Assembly (NCBI GenBank): GCA_020002185.1
Contig: CM034531.1
Location: forward strand, 89,368,288-89,432,287
Source: Paraescarpia echinospica
Taxonomy: Eukaryota > Annelida > Polychaeta > Sabellida > Siboglinidae
Reading direction: 5' to 3'
DNA: 64,000 nucleotides
Each line of letters begins with the position of its first letter. The first letter of the stretch is position 1. The notes below the pieces were generated by a model. That model ran no database searches. It was given only the letters and a program-made list of their open reading frames with translations, and was not told the DNA's origin. Positions 20,601 through 29,976 of the stretch are shown here, one piece after another. Made by a program: the position numbers and the translations under genes.

Positions 20601-22138
20601 TCTATCGATGTTATCTATTATTCAAATATCCATGTACCACATTCTTAGAAACGTATCACAGAGACACAAAGATCTTGTCCTTTCCCCATGACGTATGTAC
20701 TAATCCATAATGATATGAACACAATAATTTAATAAAACATTCAAATTGTTATCACTCACTGCATATTAGTAAACGGTTATCTGAATGTCTTACTAAATTA
20801 GGTTAATTTATTAACAGCACATGCACCACTGTAACAAGTATACAAATGAATTATGAATGTCAATAATTTTGTACGTTTGCTTTTATTTTAATTTGTATTG
20901 TATATTGTTTTGTTTGAGACAGGTGTAGAACCCTTATTGAATGTAACTTCAGCTGTGTCCCTTCAACAGCCACAGTAGCTTATCATACAATGGTTGTGTA
21001 TTATACCATTCGTTTGCTATTATTTATGGTGACTCGCCTACCTCTGTCTCCATTGTTGCCTTTTGTATCTTCAATTGCATCGAGGCGATCCACCAACTTC
21101 TCTCCTGGCCGCATCTTCAAATGTCTTCAAACAAACAAGTGTATCACAATGGTTTTCAGACACTTAGATCTGTAAATATATTTTCTCTTTGACTCTTTGT
21201 AATTGGATACCACTAGTCTTCTCTCTACCTTATACTTTTTGACAGATGAGAAATTAATAATTATTAGGTATCCATATACATAGTCATTGTGAAATATAAT
21301 TTGCTAGAGATAATTTGATACACTATCAGAAAGGCCAGGGCACCGATCAATCGAGACGAGGGGAATTACGAACTATCTCACATGTACAATGACGTCATAC
21401 GTCACATGTACTGAAGAAGTTGGTGTGTCATATCAACGAAAGCCTCTACAAGATAAATTCACACATTGGATATGTTTAAAAGTACTAATTTGCATAGAAA
21501 AGAACTATCCTGTAGAATGTTCAGCAAATTTCCCCGTTATAATTTAAATGTTTAATAATAAATTTATAATTTACAGAGCAATGTAAACCGTTCTGCATCA
21601 TCATGATTGTCGCCGTAGTGTACTGTGGTTGATGAAGACTTAAGCATGTCATTTCACATCTGTCTGTCTTGTGCTATCAGCAGATTAGATTGTGCCTTTG
21701 CAGAACTCTTCTAGTCTAAACTAAACGACTAGAGACTAGACTAGACAGTAGACTTTCGTTCCTCCAACTCTTTTGCACAGTGCATCATAATTATGCATAT
21801 ATATATATATAAAATTAAGGTATTGTAGAGCCGTACTTTAAATGTGTTATTTAAAAAGATGGCGATTTTTATTAAATACTGTTGACTACAAAAAGCCTTC
21901 ATTCATAATAATATCGAGACCATCCGTTGTCAGGAACGCTTTCATTCGCAATTAGAATCAGGAGTTGGCAATCACTCAGATGGGTACACATATTATATCA
22001 TCGCTAATACTGGACGTAGCAAATACATTGTTCTTTGTGGTTTATCTAACGACGTTTCATATCACAAAACTACGATACATACGCCACGGAGATGTCAAAT
22101 CTCACTTCGCGATCTTCCCAAAACGTGTCGTTCGCCAT
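2499..22138 (-). CDS. BBS5: BBS5 gene, complete coding region in 12 exons
   Basis: BBS5 is a core subunit of the BBSome, the coat complex that moves membrane proteins into and out of cilia; its two PH-like (DM16) domains bind phosphoinositides. Seen here: 12 minus-strand exons whose GT/AG junctions and codon phases fit throughout: 22138-22083, 21124-21042, 20416-20351, 20107-20058, 19403-19323, 13903-13857, 9391-9256, 9094-8999, 7801-7739, 6944-6810, 5843-5757 and 2624-2499. They total 1026 nt, or 341 codons plus TGA. Recognisable family blocks include [98 protein letters not shown] and [12 protein letters not shown]. The start is the first ATG before FWEDR. The coding exons show no frameshift or stop, so the gene looks functional. 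Oddities are the minisatellites built from exon edges at exons 6, 8 and 12. Confidence 0.97.
2830..3010. repeat. Degenerate G-rich GTGTGGATTAGGG repeats
   Basis: Imperfect short repeats of 15-20 bp containing GTGGATTAGGG in BBS5 intron 11. The TTAGGG hexamers are spaced within a longer unit and do not form a telomeric array. Confidence 0.6.
3210..5590. repeat. Large imperfect inverted repeat in BBS5 intron 11
   Basis: Sequence at about 3210-3960 reappears in reverse complement at about 5075-5590. Shared stretches include CAGCAACC followed by an AAAGGG box, ATTCATGCAGAAA, GGTGGCGCCACTCAAT versus GATGGCACCACTCAAT, CCCCACAATATGTGG and TTGGAGGTTTCTGGTGAG. The left copy carries about 220 extra bases (about 3310-3530). 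The roughly 1.1-kb spacer has a TG-rich stretch (4080-4220). It may be two opposed copies of one dispersed repeat or a foldback element; no transposase is seen. Confidence 0.75.
5757..5843 (-). CDS. BBS5: BBS5 coding exon 11
   Basis: Twenty-nine codons: [20 protein letters not shown], then SDAFA. The acceptor is GGCTGCAG and the donor is GTGCGT. It matches the acidic QDDVEI linker of BBS5. Confidence 0.93.
6810..6944 (-). CDS. BBS5: BBS5 coding exon 10
   Basis: Forty-five codons: [16 protein letters not shown], then [21 protein letters not shown]. The acceptor is TTGTCCAG and the donor is GTCTGT. This is the end of the second PH-like domain and the strongly conserved stretch after it. Confidence 0.96.
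7327..7449. repeat. Imperfect palindrome (hairpin) in BBS5 intron 9
   Basis: Arms of about 55-59 bp meet at a short centre near 7390 (AGTTCGATTGTCC / AACAACCGAACTG). The outer ends read GCAAGCACCCC and GGGGCGCTTGC. It is compatible with a small foldback or MITE remnant, directly next to a LINE tail. Confidence 0.8.
7460..7705 (+). mobile_element. LINE 3' tail ending in (AATC)n
   Basis: Non-coding AT-rich sequence ending GGATAAATAAAATGC followed by four AATC repeats, the typical 3' end of CR1/L2-group LINEs. No reverse transcriptase remains. It lies antisense within BBS5 intron 9. Confidence 0.55.
7739..7801 (-). CDS. BBS5: BBS5 coding exon 9
   Basis: Twenty-one codons ending [15 protein letters not shown]. 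The acceptor is CTGCTTCAG and the donor is GTATGT, phase 0 on both sides. A LINE 3' tail ends about 35 bp from its 3' edge in the next intron. Confidence 0.95.
8150..9020 (-). repeat. 63-bp minisatellite made from the BBS5 exon 8 / intron 8 junction
   Basis: About 14 intronic copies plus the exon copy. On the minus strand each unit carries an exon-like ATTCCCTATCTCGAGATA, then a donor-like GTAAGT or GTAAAT, then CTGTGTGATCATCTAGC and CTGTCTGTCATGCAAGC. Roughly half the units keep GTAAGT. The exon frame continues open from exon 8 through about seven units, to 8546, where a shorter unit shifts it. Confidence 0.94.
8999..9094 (-). CDS. BBS5: BBS5 coding exon 8; its 3' edge seeds the 63-bp array
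   Basis: Thirty-two codons from [18 protein letters not shown] to [10 protein letters not shown], part of the second PH-like domain. The acceptor is TTTGCAG and the donor is GTAAGT. The IPYLQM codons, the donor and the first intron bases are the unit of the 63-bp array that follows. The reading frame stays open through about seven units. Confidence 0.96.
9256..9391 (-). CDS. BBS5: BBS5 coding exon 7
   Basis: Completes the split Arg codon, then encodes [18 protein letters not shown] and on to [13 protein letters not shown]. This is the linker and start of the second PH-like domain. The acceptor is CATTTCAG and the donor GTGTGT is weaker. The following intron is only 161 bp. Confidence 0.96.
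9762..11118 (+). mobile_element. 5'-truncated CR1-clade LINE, antisense in BBS5 intron 6
   Basis: Starts inside the reverse transcriptase at [18 protein letters not shown] and keeps the palm motifs [24 protein letters not shown] and the catalytic FADDTK. It continues to the C-terminal [14 protein letters not shown] and [14 protein letters not shown] frame change near 10460 separates the two long frames and stops follow near 10918. The 3' end (TCTGGGTGGCAATC, then TTAAATCTTGTTAAA) matches the copy at 47.9-50.8 kb. The endonuclease is missing, so it cannot move by itself. Confidence 0.92.
11250..13875 (-). repeat. 51-bp minisatellite made from the BBS5 exon 6 / intron 6 junction
   Basis: About 50 copies of a 51-bp unit. 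On the minus strand each reads as the exon end GTCATAGCAGTGCACAG, the donor GTAGGTGACATACTC, then AGACATCTTGTGTCACCA. The copy nearest 13857 is the genuine exon. Most units keep GTAGGT, though some have GTATGT or GTATACATA-like changes. The period of 17 codons leaves long minus-strand frames open ([17 protein letters not shown] repeated), but these are shifted from BBS5. Confidence 0.95.
13857..13903 (-). CDS. BBS5: BBS5 coding exon 6; its 3' edge seeds the 51-bp array
   Basis: Encodes [15 protein letters not shown] plus two bases of a split Arg codon, followed by the donor GTAGGT. The last ~20 exon bases with this donor and about 30 intron bases form the unit repeated some 50 times immediately downstream (13856 to about 11250). 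Codon phase to exon 7 fits only if this first donor is used; reading through it gives an immediate in-frame TAG. Confidence 0.94.
14899..14904 (-). promoter_or_regulatory. Candidate poly(A) signal for the nested exon
   Basis: AATAAA on the minus strand, about 60 bp after the TAG of the 15.0-kb exon. It supports reading that exon as a genuine transcript end. Confidence 0.4.
14962..15117 (-). CDS. Unassigned 3'-terminal exon nested in BBS5 intron 5
   Basis: After a good acceptor (TAACTTGTTTCAG) an open frame of 51 codons runs to a [23 protein letters not shown], then [19 protein letters not shown] canonical AATAAA follows about 60 bp later. The sequence looks protein-like, but I do not recognise the family. 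Phase 0 at the acceptor would be compatible with splicing from BBS5 exon 5, giving a truncated alternative isoform. It could equally be the end of a separate nested gene or a processed fragment. Other exons of such a gene were not found. Confidence 0.45.
   Translation of the reverse strand: MVHTELQYFEVGSQGLFRATKYTHVIFGEDIARQLGEPICRSTNEIVTIKP
16157..16447 (+). mobile_element. tRNA-derived SINE
   Basis: A tRNA-like head with an A-box region (TAGTGTAGTGGTTAGC) and a B-box-like GAGTTCAATACCC is followed by a roughly 200-bp non-tRNA body. The first 20 bases of the head are duplicated just upstream (16136-16156). The tRNA cloverleaf is not intact, so this is a SINE and not a tRNA gene. It lies antisense in BBS5 intron 5. 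Confidence 0.75.
17925..18225. repeat. Distal, degenerate part of the 38-bp array
   Basis: Three or four diverged copies of TTCAGCCTAACACTACAACC units, separated from the main array by the 34-bp block. Confidence 0.6.
18229..18430. repeat. 34-bp tandem repeat, about 6 copies
   Basis: Unit TGTTAGTCTATGGGTGGG plus TTTGGCTGGCTTGGTG, period 34 measured between successive TGTTAGTC starts. Copies are nearly identical, so the expansion is recent. It is embedded in the 38-bp array. Confidence 0.92.
18437..19290. repeat. 38-bp minisatellite in BBS5 intron 5
   Basis: About 20 copies of a 38-bp unit, ACATATTCAGGCTAACACTA plus CAACCTTAAATGATGTGT. The centre is homogeneous. Diverged units run to within a few dozen bases of the exon 5 donor at 19322. 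Unlike the 51- and 63-bp arrays it contains no recognisable exon sequence. Confidence 0.92.
19323..19403 (-). CDS. BBS5: BBS5 coding exon 5
   Basis: Twenty-seven codons, from [14 protein letters not shown] to [10 protein letters not shown]. The acceptor is ATTTCAG and the donor is GTAAGT, phase 0 on both sides. A long 38-bp tandem array begins a few dozen bases downstream in the intron. Confidence 0.95.
19585..19827 (+). pseudogene. Short CxxC-containing fragment in BBS5 intron 4
   Basis: An 80-codon frame with [20 protein letters not shown]. It weakly resembles the CxxC-plus-basic start of dispersed, repeat-associated hypothetical proteins in invertebrates. I see no further domain and the opposite strand is also open, so this may be chance. 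Confidence 0.2.
20058..20107 (-). CDS. BBS5: BBS5 coding exon 4
   Basis: Encodes [16 protein letters not shown], continuing the first PH-like domain. The acceptor is TCTCTTGCAG and the donor is GTAAGT. Codon phase matches both neighbours. Confidence 0.94.
20351..20416 (-). CDS. BBS5: BBS5 coding exon 3
   Basis: Encodes [13 protein letters not shown], start of the first PH-like/DM16 domain, with a split Gly codon at its 5' edge and a split Ser codon at its 3' edge. The acceptor is GTTAG and the donor is GTAAGT. Confidence 0.95.
21042..21124 (-). CDS. BBS5: BBS5 coding exon 2
   Basis: It begins with the last base of the split Ala codon, runs through [10 protein letters not shown] and [12 protein letters not shown], and ends with the first base of a Gly codon before the donor GTAGGC. 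The acceptor (TTTGAAG) has a weak pyrimidine tract, so the 5' edge is slightly less certain, but codon phase with exon 1 fits exactly. Confidence 0.9.
22083..22138 (-). CDS. BBS5: BBS5 coding exon 1 (start codon)
   Basis: ATG is read from 22138 to 22136. It encodes 18 residues ([18 protein letters not shown]) plus two bases of a split Ala codon. The donor is GTATGT. The WEDRxVRFD block is the conserved BBS5 N-terminus. No upstream in-frame ATG is evident in the first 27 bases before it, and the 5'UTR limit cannot be seen. Confidence 0.93.
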
Positions 22139-22366
22139 TTCTAAACAAATATTTGCGGTACAATGGCGCTCGTATCGACTATGATCAACACTAAGTGCGA
22201 CAGTAGCGCCTCGTAGTGTGTTATTATGTAGTAGTTTAGAAACCTCAACGATGTGTCTTCTTTACTTTGTAACAACAGGATCTAGTGCGTAATCGTTGGA
22301 ACTGTATGACTGGTAGGGTTACGATAAGAGCTTCTTAGTAATGCACAACATTTCAGCACATTTCAG

Positions 22367-22460
22367 TATGAATCAGAATCAGAATAATTTATTCGGCCAT
22401 AAAAAACATATTATATACAGCAAATAAATGTAAAGAAATATATGGTCAGGGAGACTCTCA
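22367..22460 (-). mobile_element. LINE 3' tail fragment ending in TGATTC repeats
   Basis: On the minus strand it reads GGCCGAATAAATTATTCTGA and ends in short TGATTC repeats, like the 3' end of CR1/L2 LINEs. It lies about 230 bp upstream of the BBS5 start codon, so it could overlap its promoter or 5'UTR. Confidence 0.45.
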
Positions 22461-22877
22461 TTAAGGCATTATGCATAGCCATCCTGTTGTTTAAATGCAT
22501 AATTTTAATACAAAGTTATAATATATCAATAATGATTGTATTAAATGATAATCCGAACTTCGCATGTGCTTACAAGTTTGATGAAATATAGTATGGTTTA
22601 GTATCCAAACGTCGGTGGTTGAGGACAGAGCGTGAACGCAAGCGAACTGCATAATGTTCCATGTGAAGAATTGCGAAAACAACCCGCACAATATATTCAA
22701 AAGTGTGGTCACTTGACTGTACAGAACAATCCATATTCTACTCGACTCAAGCCTTACAGGCATTAAACCAATAAAACCAATGTCAAGATTCATATATTGC
22801 ATGCAAATGATTTGCGCGCAGAGATCGCGTGGGCGCGCACATCTTGTGTATGCATGCGCTTTACATGTCTGCCTCCC

Positions 22878-22982
<105 letters not shown>

Positions 22983-23000
22983 TGTCTCTCTTCCTACACC

Positions 23001-23282
23001 TTATTTACGCACCGTGTTAGATATTTGCAACTGACGTTTTAGGTACTCGTTATTACGAAGTGCATGTCGTCTGTGCACTTTTTCAGCTTGAAACTCTTCG
23101 TTCAGTGCCAGTCGTATTTTATTGATAACTTTGCATTCGCGTTTTATAAAATGTGCATACAACTTACAATGAATTCTCGCTACTTTATTAATTGCCGTCG
23201 GAGGAACACTTTTGTTTTTTTCAGACGGGCATTTCGACCAGTCTCGAGGCAACGTGCTACTTTTAAATACAATCATACACAA
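23001..23282 (-). CDS. Unrecognised 93-codon reading frame
   Basis: A basic, helix-prone translation (KVARIHCKLYAHFIKRECK ... EEFQAEKVHRRHALRNNEYL) upstream of BBS5 on the same strand. The opposite strand is also open. I recognise no family and see no convincing splice or poly(A) context, so it may be chance. Confidence 0.15.
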   Translation of the reverse strand: MCMIVFKSSTLPRDWSKCPSEKNKSVPPTAINKVARIHCKLYAHFIKRECKVINKIRLALNEEFQAEKVHRRHALRNNEYLKRQLQISNTVRK

Positions 23283-23787
23283 CGACTCAAATTGAGGTAG
23301 ACCTTTTAACGTTTAAATGTATATTGTAACAACTATTACACTGTAACTGTCAAATTAGTGTTTCTTTTGTAATTACGTACTACCGCAGCAAACGAACTAT
23401 CTTGTGAAAACACCGTTCAGTTTTTACACGTATTTCAAGTGGCATGATAAAGAACACATTCATTCGATGCAGCAGAACCAACAACACTACCGACAGTTAT
23501 AATCAACAATGGTAGTTTCTGAAGAACACCCACGATACCATCCCCATACTCTCCCAAGTCTTCCGATGTGGCCCCATTTGTTTGCAATGTCCCCAAAATA
23601 CGTTAAACATTACGTGGGGGTGCGCTTTTTTCGTTATCACGTACAGCAGGGGAAATAAATAGCTACTGTGACGCCACCTAGTGTGTGAAACATATGTTTA
23701 TGCCAATTGACTACGGTAGCTATTTTGGATCGTAAAATCGCATGTCCCAAACCATGTATTAGTGTGCGTGGGGTTTGAATGAATGAA

Positions 23788-23923
23788 TGCTGAGGAATGG
23801 GATCATAAGTTACAATGTTGAGGAATGGGTTCATAAGTTACAATGTTGAGGAATGGGATCATAAGTTACAATGTTGAGGAATGGGATCATAAATTACAAT
23901 GTTGAGGAATGGGATCATAAGTT
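23788..23923. repeat. 28-bp tandem repeat, about 5 copies
   Basis: Unit GAATGGGATCATAAGTTACA plus ATGTTGAG, with nearly identical copies. It ends about 35 bp before the foldback element. Confidence 0.9.
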
Positions 23924-24799
23924 CGCACGCAAAGTCCAAAGGACTTCGCGTTTTGCTTTAATTAAACGCCGTGGCTATTTCTCGAGCTGCTCAAGAAATA
24001 ACGCCGAATCTGATCGTTATTTCTCGAGCAGCTCGAGAAATAACGCGAGGCCCGGCTGTTATTTGTCGAGCAGCTCGACAAATAACGTCGATTTTGATCG
24101 TTATTTATCGAGCAGAACTGGACGTACATGCATGTGCACTTAGATATATTTTCAAGGCATCTACGTGGACATATTAATTGTTTGAAGTAAATCCGATCCA
24201 GTCTAATCGTTTCGTGCCTGTATTTGTCCGTTCTCATGGGAAATGAAGACTTTTCTTATTCGTCTAGCTGCTCGAGAAATAACGCCGACTTCGTTCGTTA
24301 TTTATCGAGCAGATCTGGACGTGCATGGATGTGCACTTAGAAACATTTTCAAGGCATCTTCGTGGACATATTAATTGCTTGAAGTAAAACCGATGCAGTC
24401 TAATCGTTTCGTGCCTGTATCTGTCCGTTCTGATGGGAAATTAAGATTTTTCTTTTGCGTCGAGCTGCTCTAGAAATAACGCCGACATCGCTCGTTATTT
24501 ATCGAGCAGATCTGGACGCGTGCATGCATGTGCATGTAGATATATTTTCAAGACATCTACGTGGACGTACTAATTGTCTGAAGTAAATCCGACGCTGTTG
24601 AATCGTTTTGTGCGTGTATTAGTTCGTTCTGGTGGGAAATGAAGATGTTTCTTATTCCAGTGTCCGCGTATCCTACTGGAGATGTGGAATTCAAGACTTT
24701 CTAAGGCTATTTGAAAAAGAAATTCAAGACTATTCTGAACGACAGATGATATCTTTAATTACAATAAATTGCAAGTCACATACGTTTCATCGCTTGGCA

Positions 24800-25297
24800 T
24801 CACACGAAGCCTACACCTGTACATCTTTCATCGCTTGGCATCACCTCAAGCCTACAACTGTACACATTATTTGTTTCGCAGGCGCCTTGTGTATTCACTG
24901 CAGTAAAATTATGTGGCTTTTTTGTAACCATTGCACAGCTGTAGTGCCACCAGGCCATACAATTCTCGCAGTTAATCCAATTATGTACTCTTTCGTTGGA
25001 TGACAGGTCGGACCTGCACAAGTCACCTTAATTTCCACATTCATCCACGAACCGGCTCCAAACGTAGTTTCTGTATTTTGTGGCTTGGGCTTGACCCATG
25101 ATGGCAGTAGGTACGCCTTCTGTCAACGCTTCAGCATCCTGCAATGAATTCAAGCCCAATATCACATGCCATTTTGACATGAACAGATGTAGTATTTTTT
25201 GTTCAGTGTGATATGTACTGTAATGGTATGTTATTGCTGTTTGTACTGATAACAATGGAAATAATAAAAAAAACCGATAGCGTATAAACAAATGCAT
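24800..25297 (-). pseudogene. PHD-finger-like coding remnant inside the foldback element
   Basis: Two minus-strand frames abut. 25297-25028 ends ALTEGVPTAIMGQAQATKYR then NYVWSRFVDECGN. 25021-24800 reads CRSDLSSNERVHNWINCENC, then MAWWHYSC and later NVYSCRL. The WINCxxC...WWHYSC...YSC spacing resembles the second half of a PHD zinc finger, which some transposon proteins carry. A frame break separates the halves. It may be the degraded C-terminus of the element's protein; no transposase core is seen. Confidence 0.45.
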
Positions 25298-25557
25298 TTT
25301 ATTGTATCACTTTGATTGTGGATGTATATAAATTTGTTTAAAAAATTGTATTGCCTTGTTGTTTGTTATGGTATGTGACAACGTACGATTCATTCTATTA
25401 AGTGTACAGTACACTTAAAAGCAAGGTTACACCTGTACGATAATATTATTAATTAAACTATTTGTCATTACGACATATGTACAACTAGATATGATTGGAG
25501 ATAACTTAGCAGTGTTTTTCTAAACAAACGATTTGAATGATATATATATATATATCT

Positions 25558-25917
<360 letters not shown>

Positions 25918-26825
25918 ACTTCAGCCGGGATTACAAACGTCAATAAAACGTGAGTGGAAGTAATTGATACATCCATGTGACAGCAATTTTGTGATCAAAG
26001 GAACACAGCAAATGATGCAGTTGCAGGTTGAACTTTCTCAGGAAAATACGTGTTTTGATTAGTCATTAAACTTATGCACACAAACATAACATTGGATGTA
26101 GAAATGTGGATACATGCCAAAATAGTTACAAGTACTTTCTCAGTTGACTTTCTCATTATAAACTGACATATGTTTCAGCCTAGTTGTCTGTTTTATAATG
26201 TTTTTGATTTGTACATTTTTAATCTATGTGTGCATGCCTGCGTAATTCGGTATGTTGCTTATATTTTGACTATGATGTAATTCATTTTGTAATATATTAC
26301 ATTGTTGTATCAAAAATGGTGACAACTGATAAAATGGCACTCAAAGTATGAACTATGTTATTTCTCGAGCAGCTCGACGTATAAGAAGTCTTCATTTTCC
26401 CATCACAACGGACAATTACAGGCACGAAACGATTAGACTGCGTCGGATTTACTTCAAACAATTAGTATGTCCACGTAGATGACTTAAAAATATATCTACG
26501 TGCACATGCATGCACGTCCAGATCAGCTCGATAAATAACGAACGAAGTCGGCGTTATTTCTCGAGCAGCTCGACGAATAAGAAAAGTCATCGTTTCTTAT
26601 CAGATCGGACAAATACACACACGAAATGATTCAACAGCGTCGGATTTACTTCAGACAATTAGCATGTTCACGTAAATATTTCTAAGTGCTCATGCATGCA
26701 CGTCCAGATCTGCTCGATAAATAACGAACAAAGTTTGCGTTATTTATCGAGCTGCTCGACAAATAACGATAAAATTCGGCGTTATTTATCGAGCAGCTCG
26801 AGAAATAGCCTGAGCCTTAATTAAA

Positions 26826-27889
26826 ACCTCCCCTCACCCCACCCGCACCAATAATTGTTATGTGCGACTAGCGATTTTACGATCTAAATAGTTATATTTC
26901 CCCGCAGTACGTGGTGACGACCAAATGTAAATTGCGACTTTGTAAGCTTATACAATTATTAAATGCGACCAACCCGTAAGTTCCGTCTAGAGATCGCACA
27001 CATTTGGACCAAGATCCTGGCTTCTGGCAGAAGCAGTCTAGACGCGGGGAAACGACGATCACCTAATAACTGGTGTCGTACGGCATGTTTGTCTTGTTTT
27101 TGTATTGCATTGCCCGTCGTACCTCTCGTTTATTGCTTCGCCCGCGTCCTTAAAACACCTGATATGTCACGTGCGTTGTGCCATCTGATGCACCAAGAGT
27201 CATATGATACATATGACATATGCCTACCAACAGCAGCATTTAGAACGAATATGTCACTCTTATGCCGCTGATGTCGCTGCTGGTCCTTAAGTTGATGGAC
27301 CAACAACAGCAGATATCGTAACTCCAATGCCGATGACGTCGCTGTTGGTCCGTTAGCTGATATACCAACAACAATTTCTACTTGTACTTCATGTATATTT
27401 AAAAATTGTTTTTTTTACCTCTACTTAGTTTTTGACCCAGTTACTTTTACTGAAGTAGAACATAAATGTACCTGTAGCAGCGGCCAAGGAGACATGCACT
27501 CCCCGATCCACACCATGAAATATCCCTGCAGACTCGCTGTTCCATTAACCAATGTATTATTGGCAGAGTCTGCGTATTACATTATTTTCGTTTGTGAATA
27601 GAAGAGATTGGGTCTCTTGCGGCTTATTGTGTTGTATTTGTGCAGCAGACGTGCTGAGAATTCCTAGAACATAGTTATTAGATATCTGCACGTCGGCCTC
27701 GATAAACGATGCAAAACAAATCATCTTCGTTTTCGCTCCAAAACAACGAGGTTGACGTCAAGTCGAAGTGAGATTATGAAGTCAGAGCAATTCGGTGACA
27801 GTTCTTAGGCTTATATCTAACGCGTGAACAAAAAGGTTACAAACAAAGAAACAAATATATCTGACTTAAAGTAAAACGGGTAAGTTCCT
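26826..27889. other. No gene recognised
   Basis: A 102-codon plus-strand frame (26963-27271) and a shorter antisense one show no known motif. Near 27260-27365 a phrase like GACGTCGCTGTTGGTCC is repeated twice. Confidence 0.5.
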
Positions 27890-28175
27890 ATATAGGGTAA
27901 TATCCAGTCCTCAGGACTCCTTAAAGCGCTTTACATTTTACTCCCTGGCAGACCTGTTCCATCGAACACCACCTCGACTTCGAAATGCGGGAAGACTATT
28001 CTTCCACAATTATCCACCATTGTATATAGCCAGGTACTCATTCATACAACTGAGTGAATTGGAGTAATGTTGAGTGAACGAATTTGCCCAAGGTTCGACA
28101 ACGCAGCGTAGGATTCGAAACCGAGTTGTCTCGGTCAAGAGTCCGACGTTCTACTCATTGCGCCACTACATTCCA
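27890..28175 (-). mobile_element. tRNA-derived SINE, second family
   Basis: On the minus strand it has an A-box region (AGTGGCGCAATGAGTAGAAC) and a B-box (GGTTTCGAATCC, 28122-28111), then CGAACCTTGGGCAAATTC, TCCAATTCACTCAGTTG, ATGAGTACCTGGCTATA and GTAAAGCGCTTTAAGG. The body matches the plus-strand copy at 47560-47800, so it is a dispersed family. Confidence 0.8.
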
Positions 28176-28339
28176 CATTGTAAAATTGTAAAACTGATAA
28201 ATGGCATAGTTATTTAATAAAAAGGATACAAAAATACGTGAAACACTGCAAGGGCCGTGTACAAATTTATATGGAATCGGTGACATTTAAAGACATAAAA
28301 TAAACAAATTCATCATTTATTAAAAGGAGCATGTTGAGA

Positions 28340-28540
28340 CCAATTGATTCTACGTGTAGAGTGTAGGTGCCGGTAGGTTTGATTCCAAGTTCAAAGAATG
28401 TAATCATGATTCTCCATGTACACGTAGGTAAACATAATTCCACGTGTAAACGTCGAATAACATGATCCTTCGCGTAGATGACGTACACGTGATTCTACGT
28501 AGACATGATTCTACTTGTAGACGACGATAAATATGATTTA
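28340..28540. repeat. Degenerate short repeats around GATTCTACGTGTAGAC
   Basis: Several imperfect units of about 20 bp (CATGATTCTACGTAGACATG and variants). A small related patch with GACGCCGGTA and CATAATTCTAC occurs at 34935-35015. The function is unknown. Confidence 0.5.
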
Positions 28541-28569
28541 CTTAGCGTTACTTGACTTAACCCTTTTCA

Positions 28570-29232
28570 CTCCCTGCTGGAGAATAGGCCATGAACAACT
28601 CTTTTTCACTGGACACGGTTTTGGGCAGTCATTTCCAGTTCTTAATTTCCAATTCCATCCTGGTTTTGTCATGTCTGCTTCTACATCCCTGCGCCAGGTG
28701 CTTCTTGGCCTTCTCCTTCTCCTTTTCTTCTATGGGTTCCATGTCAGTGCCTGTCTTGTGGTGTGAGTTTCCGGTTTCCTGAGCGTGTGGCCTATCCAGG
28801 TCCACTTCCTCATTTTGATTTGGTGTTCGATTGGTTCTTGATTGGTTCTTTCCCATAGTGCTTTGTTACTGATTGTTTCTGGCCACCATATCCTTAGAAT
28901 TCTCCTTAGACATTTGTTTATGAAACTCTGGAGCTTGTGTAACATAGATTTAGTGGTACGCCATGTCTCCCGATCCATACATTAGCACAGCCTTAACATT
29001 TGAGTTTAAAATGCGTTGTTGATATTGAGATTTCTCTGGACTTCCATATCTTGTTAAGTACAATGAGAGCTGCCTTTGCTTTTCATATGCTGGCTCTTAC
29101 ATCACTGTCTGTTCCTCCATTTGTGTCCACTGCACTTCCTAGGTACGTGAATGACTACTTCATCTATGGCTTCTCCCTGTAGTACAGTTGGACTGTTGTT
29201 CTTGCCATTGATTCTCATGATTTCTTCATGAT
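28570..29232 (-). mobile_element. RTE-clade LINE, 3' half (interrupted copy)
   Basis: Minus-strand frames give the C-terminal end of an RTE-type polyprotein: KNNSPTVLQGEAIDEV, a shifted TYLGSAVDTNGGTDSDVRA, then [20 protein letters not shown] and [20 protein letters not shown]. It continues the reverse transcriptase at 31191-32090 after a LINE insertion. Several frameshifts and stops show it is inactive. Confidence 0.88.
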
Positions 29233-29943
29233 TTTACTCAAACGTACAACAAACATTGTCCTGTGTCAACTGTACCACCTAAAGTATTAACAGTTAGTTT
29301 TTTTTAATACCGTGGTTTACTGAAGGACTCAGAAACGCATGTACCAAGAACAATCATTTGTACAAAGCATTTCTATCATCCAGATCAATTATCTCGGAAA
29401 CTAGATATCAATCATTAAACAAATTAACAGGTATTCTCAGATCCACTAAGAAACATTATTATAGCAGTTTACGCCCATATAAGAAACATGACATTGCTGG
29501 CACCTGGAAAGTACTTAGAACTGTAATGGGAACACCTCGCTTAGGAAATCACTACCCAGATCAGTTTGGTAATAATGGCGTGACCATTAGTAATAAGGAA
29601 GATGTAGCGGACATGTTTAACAATTAATTTACTAATATCGGTCCGAAGCTGTCAATGGATATAACGGCACCAACACATGTTTATATTTATGACTACCTAG
29701 AAAACATAAATAATCAAAATTTATTTCTAACTCCAGTTAACGAAGAGGAAGTTATTCGAGCTGTGAACAATTGGGAAAGTAAAACATCCACAGATTGCGA
29801 AGACACAAGTATGCATTTGGTCAAAAAAGTTATTAACTCCATTGCAAAGCCTATCACTTATATTTGTAATCTATCTTACACTACTGGAGTTTTCCTGAAG
29901 AAAATGAAAATAGCAAAGGTTATCCCACTCTTTAAGTCTGGGG

Positions 29944-29976
<33 letters not shown>

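Noticed and set aside
22139..22400. An RFX X-box upstream of BBS5
   Set aside because: Ciliary genes often have one, but I found no convincing GTTRCC-NN-GGYAAC-like site by eye in the first 260 bp.
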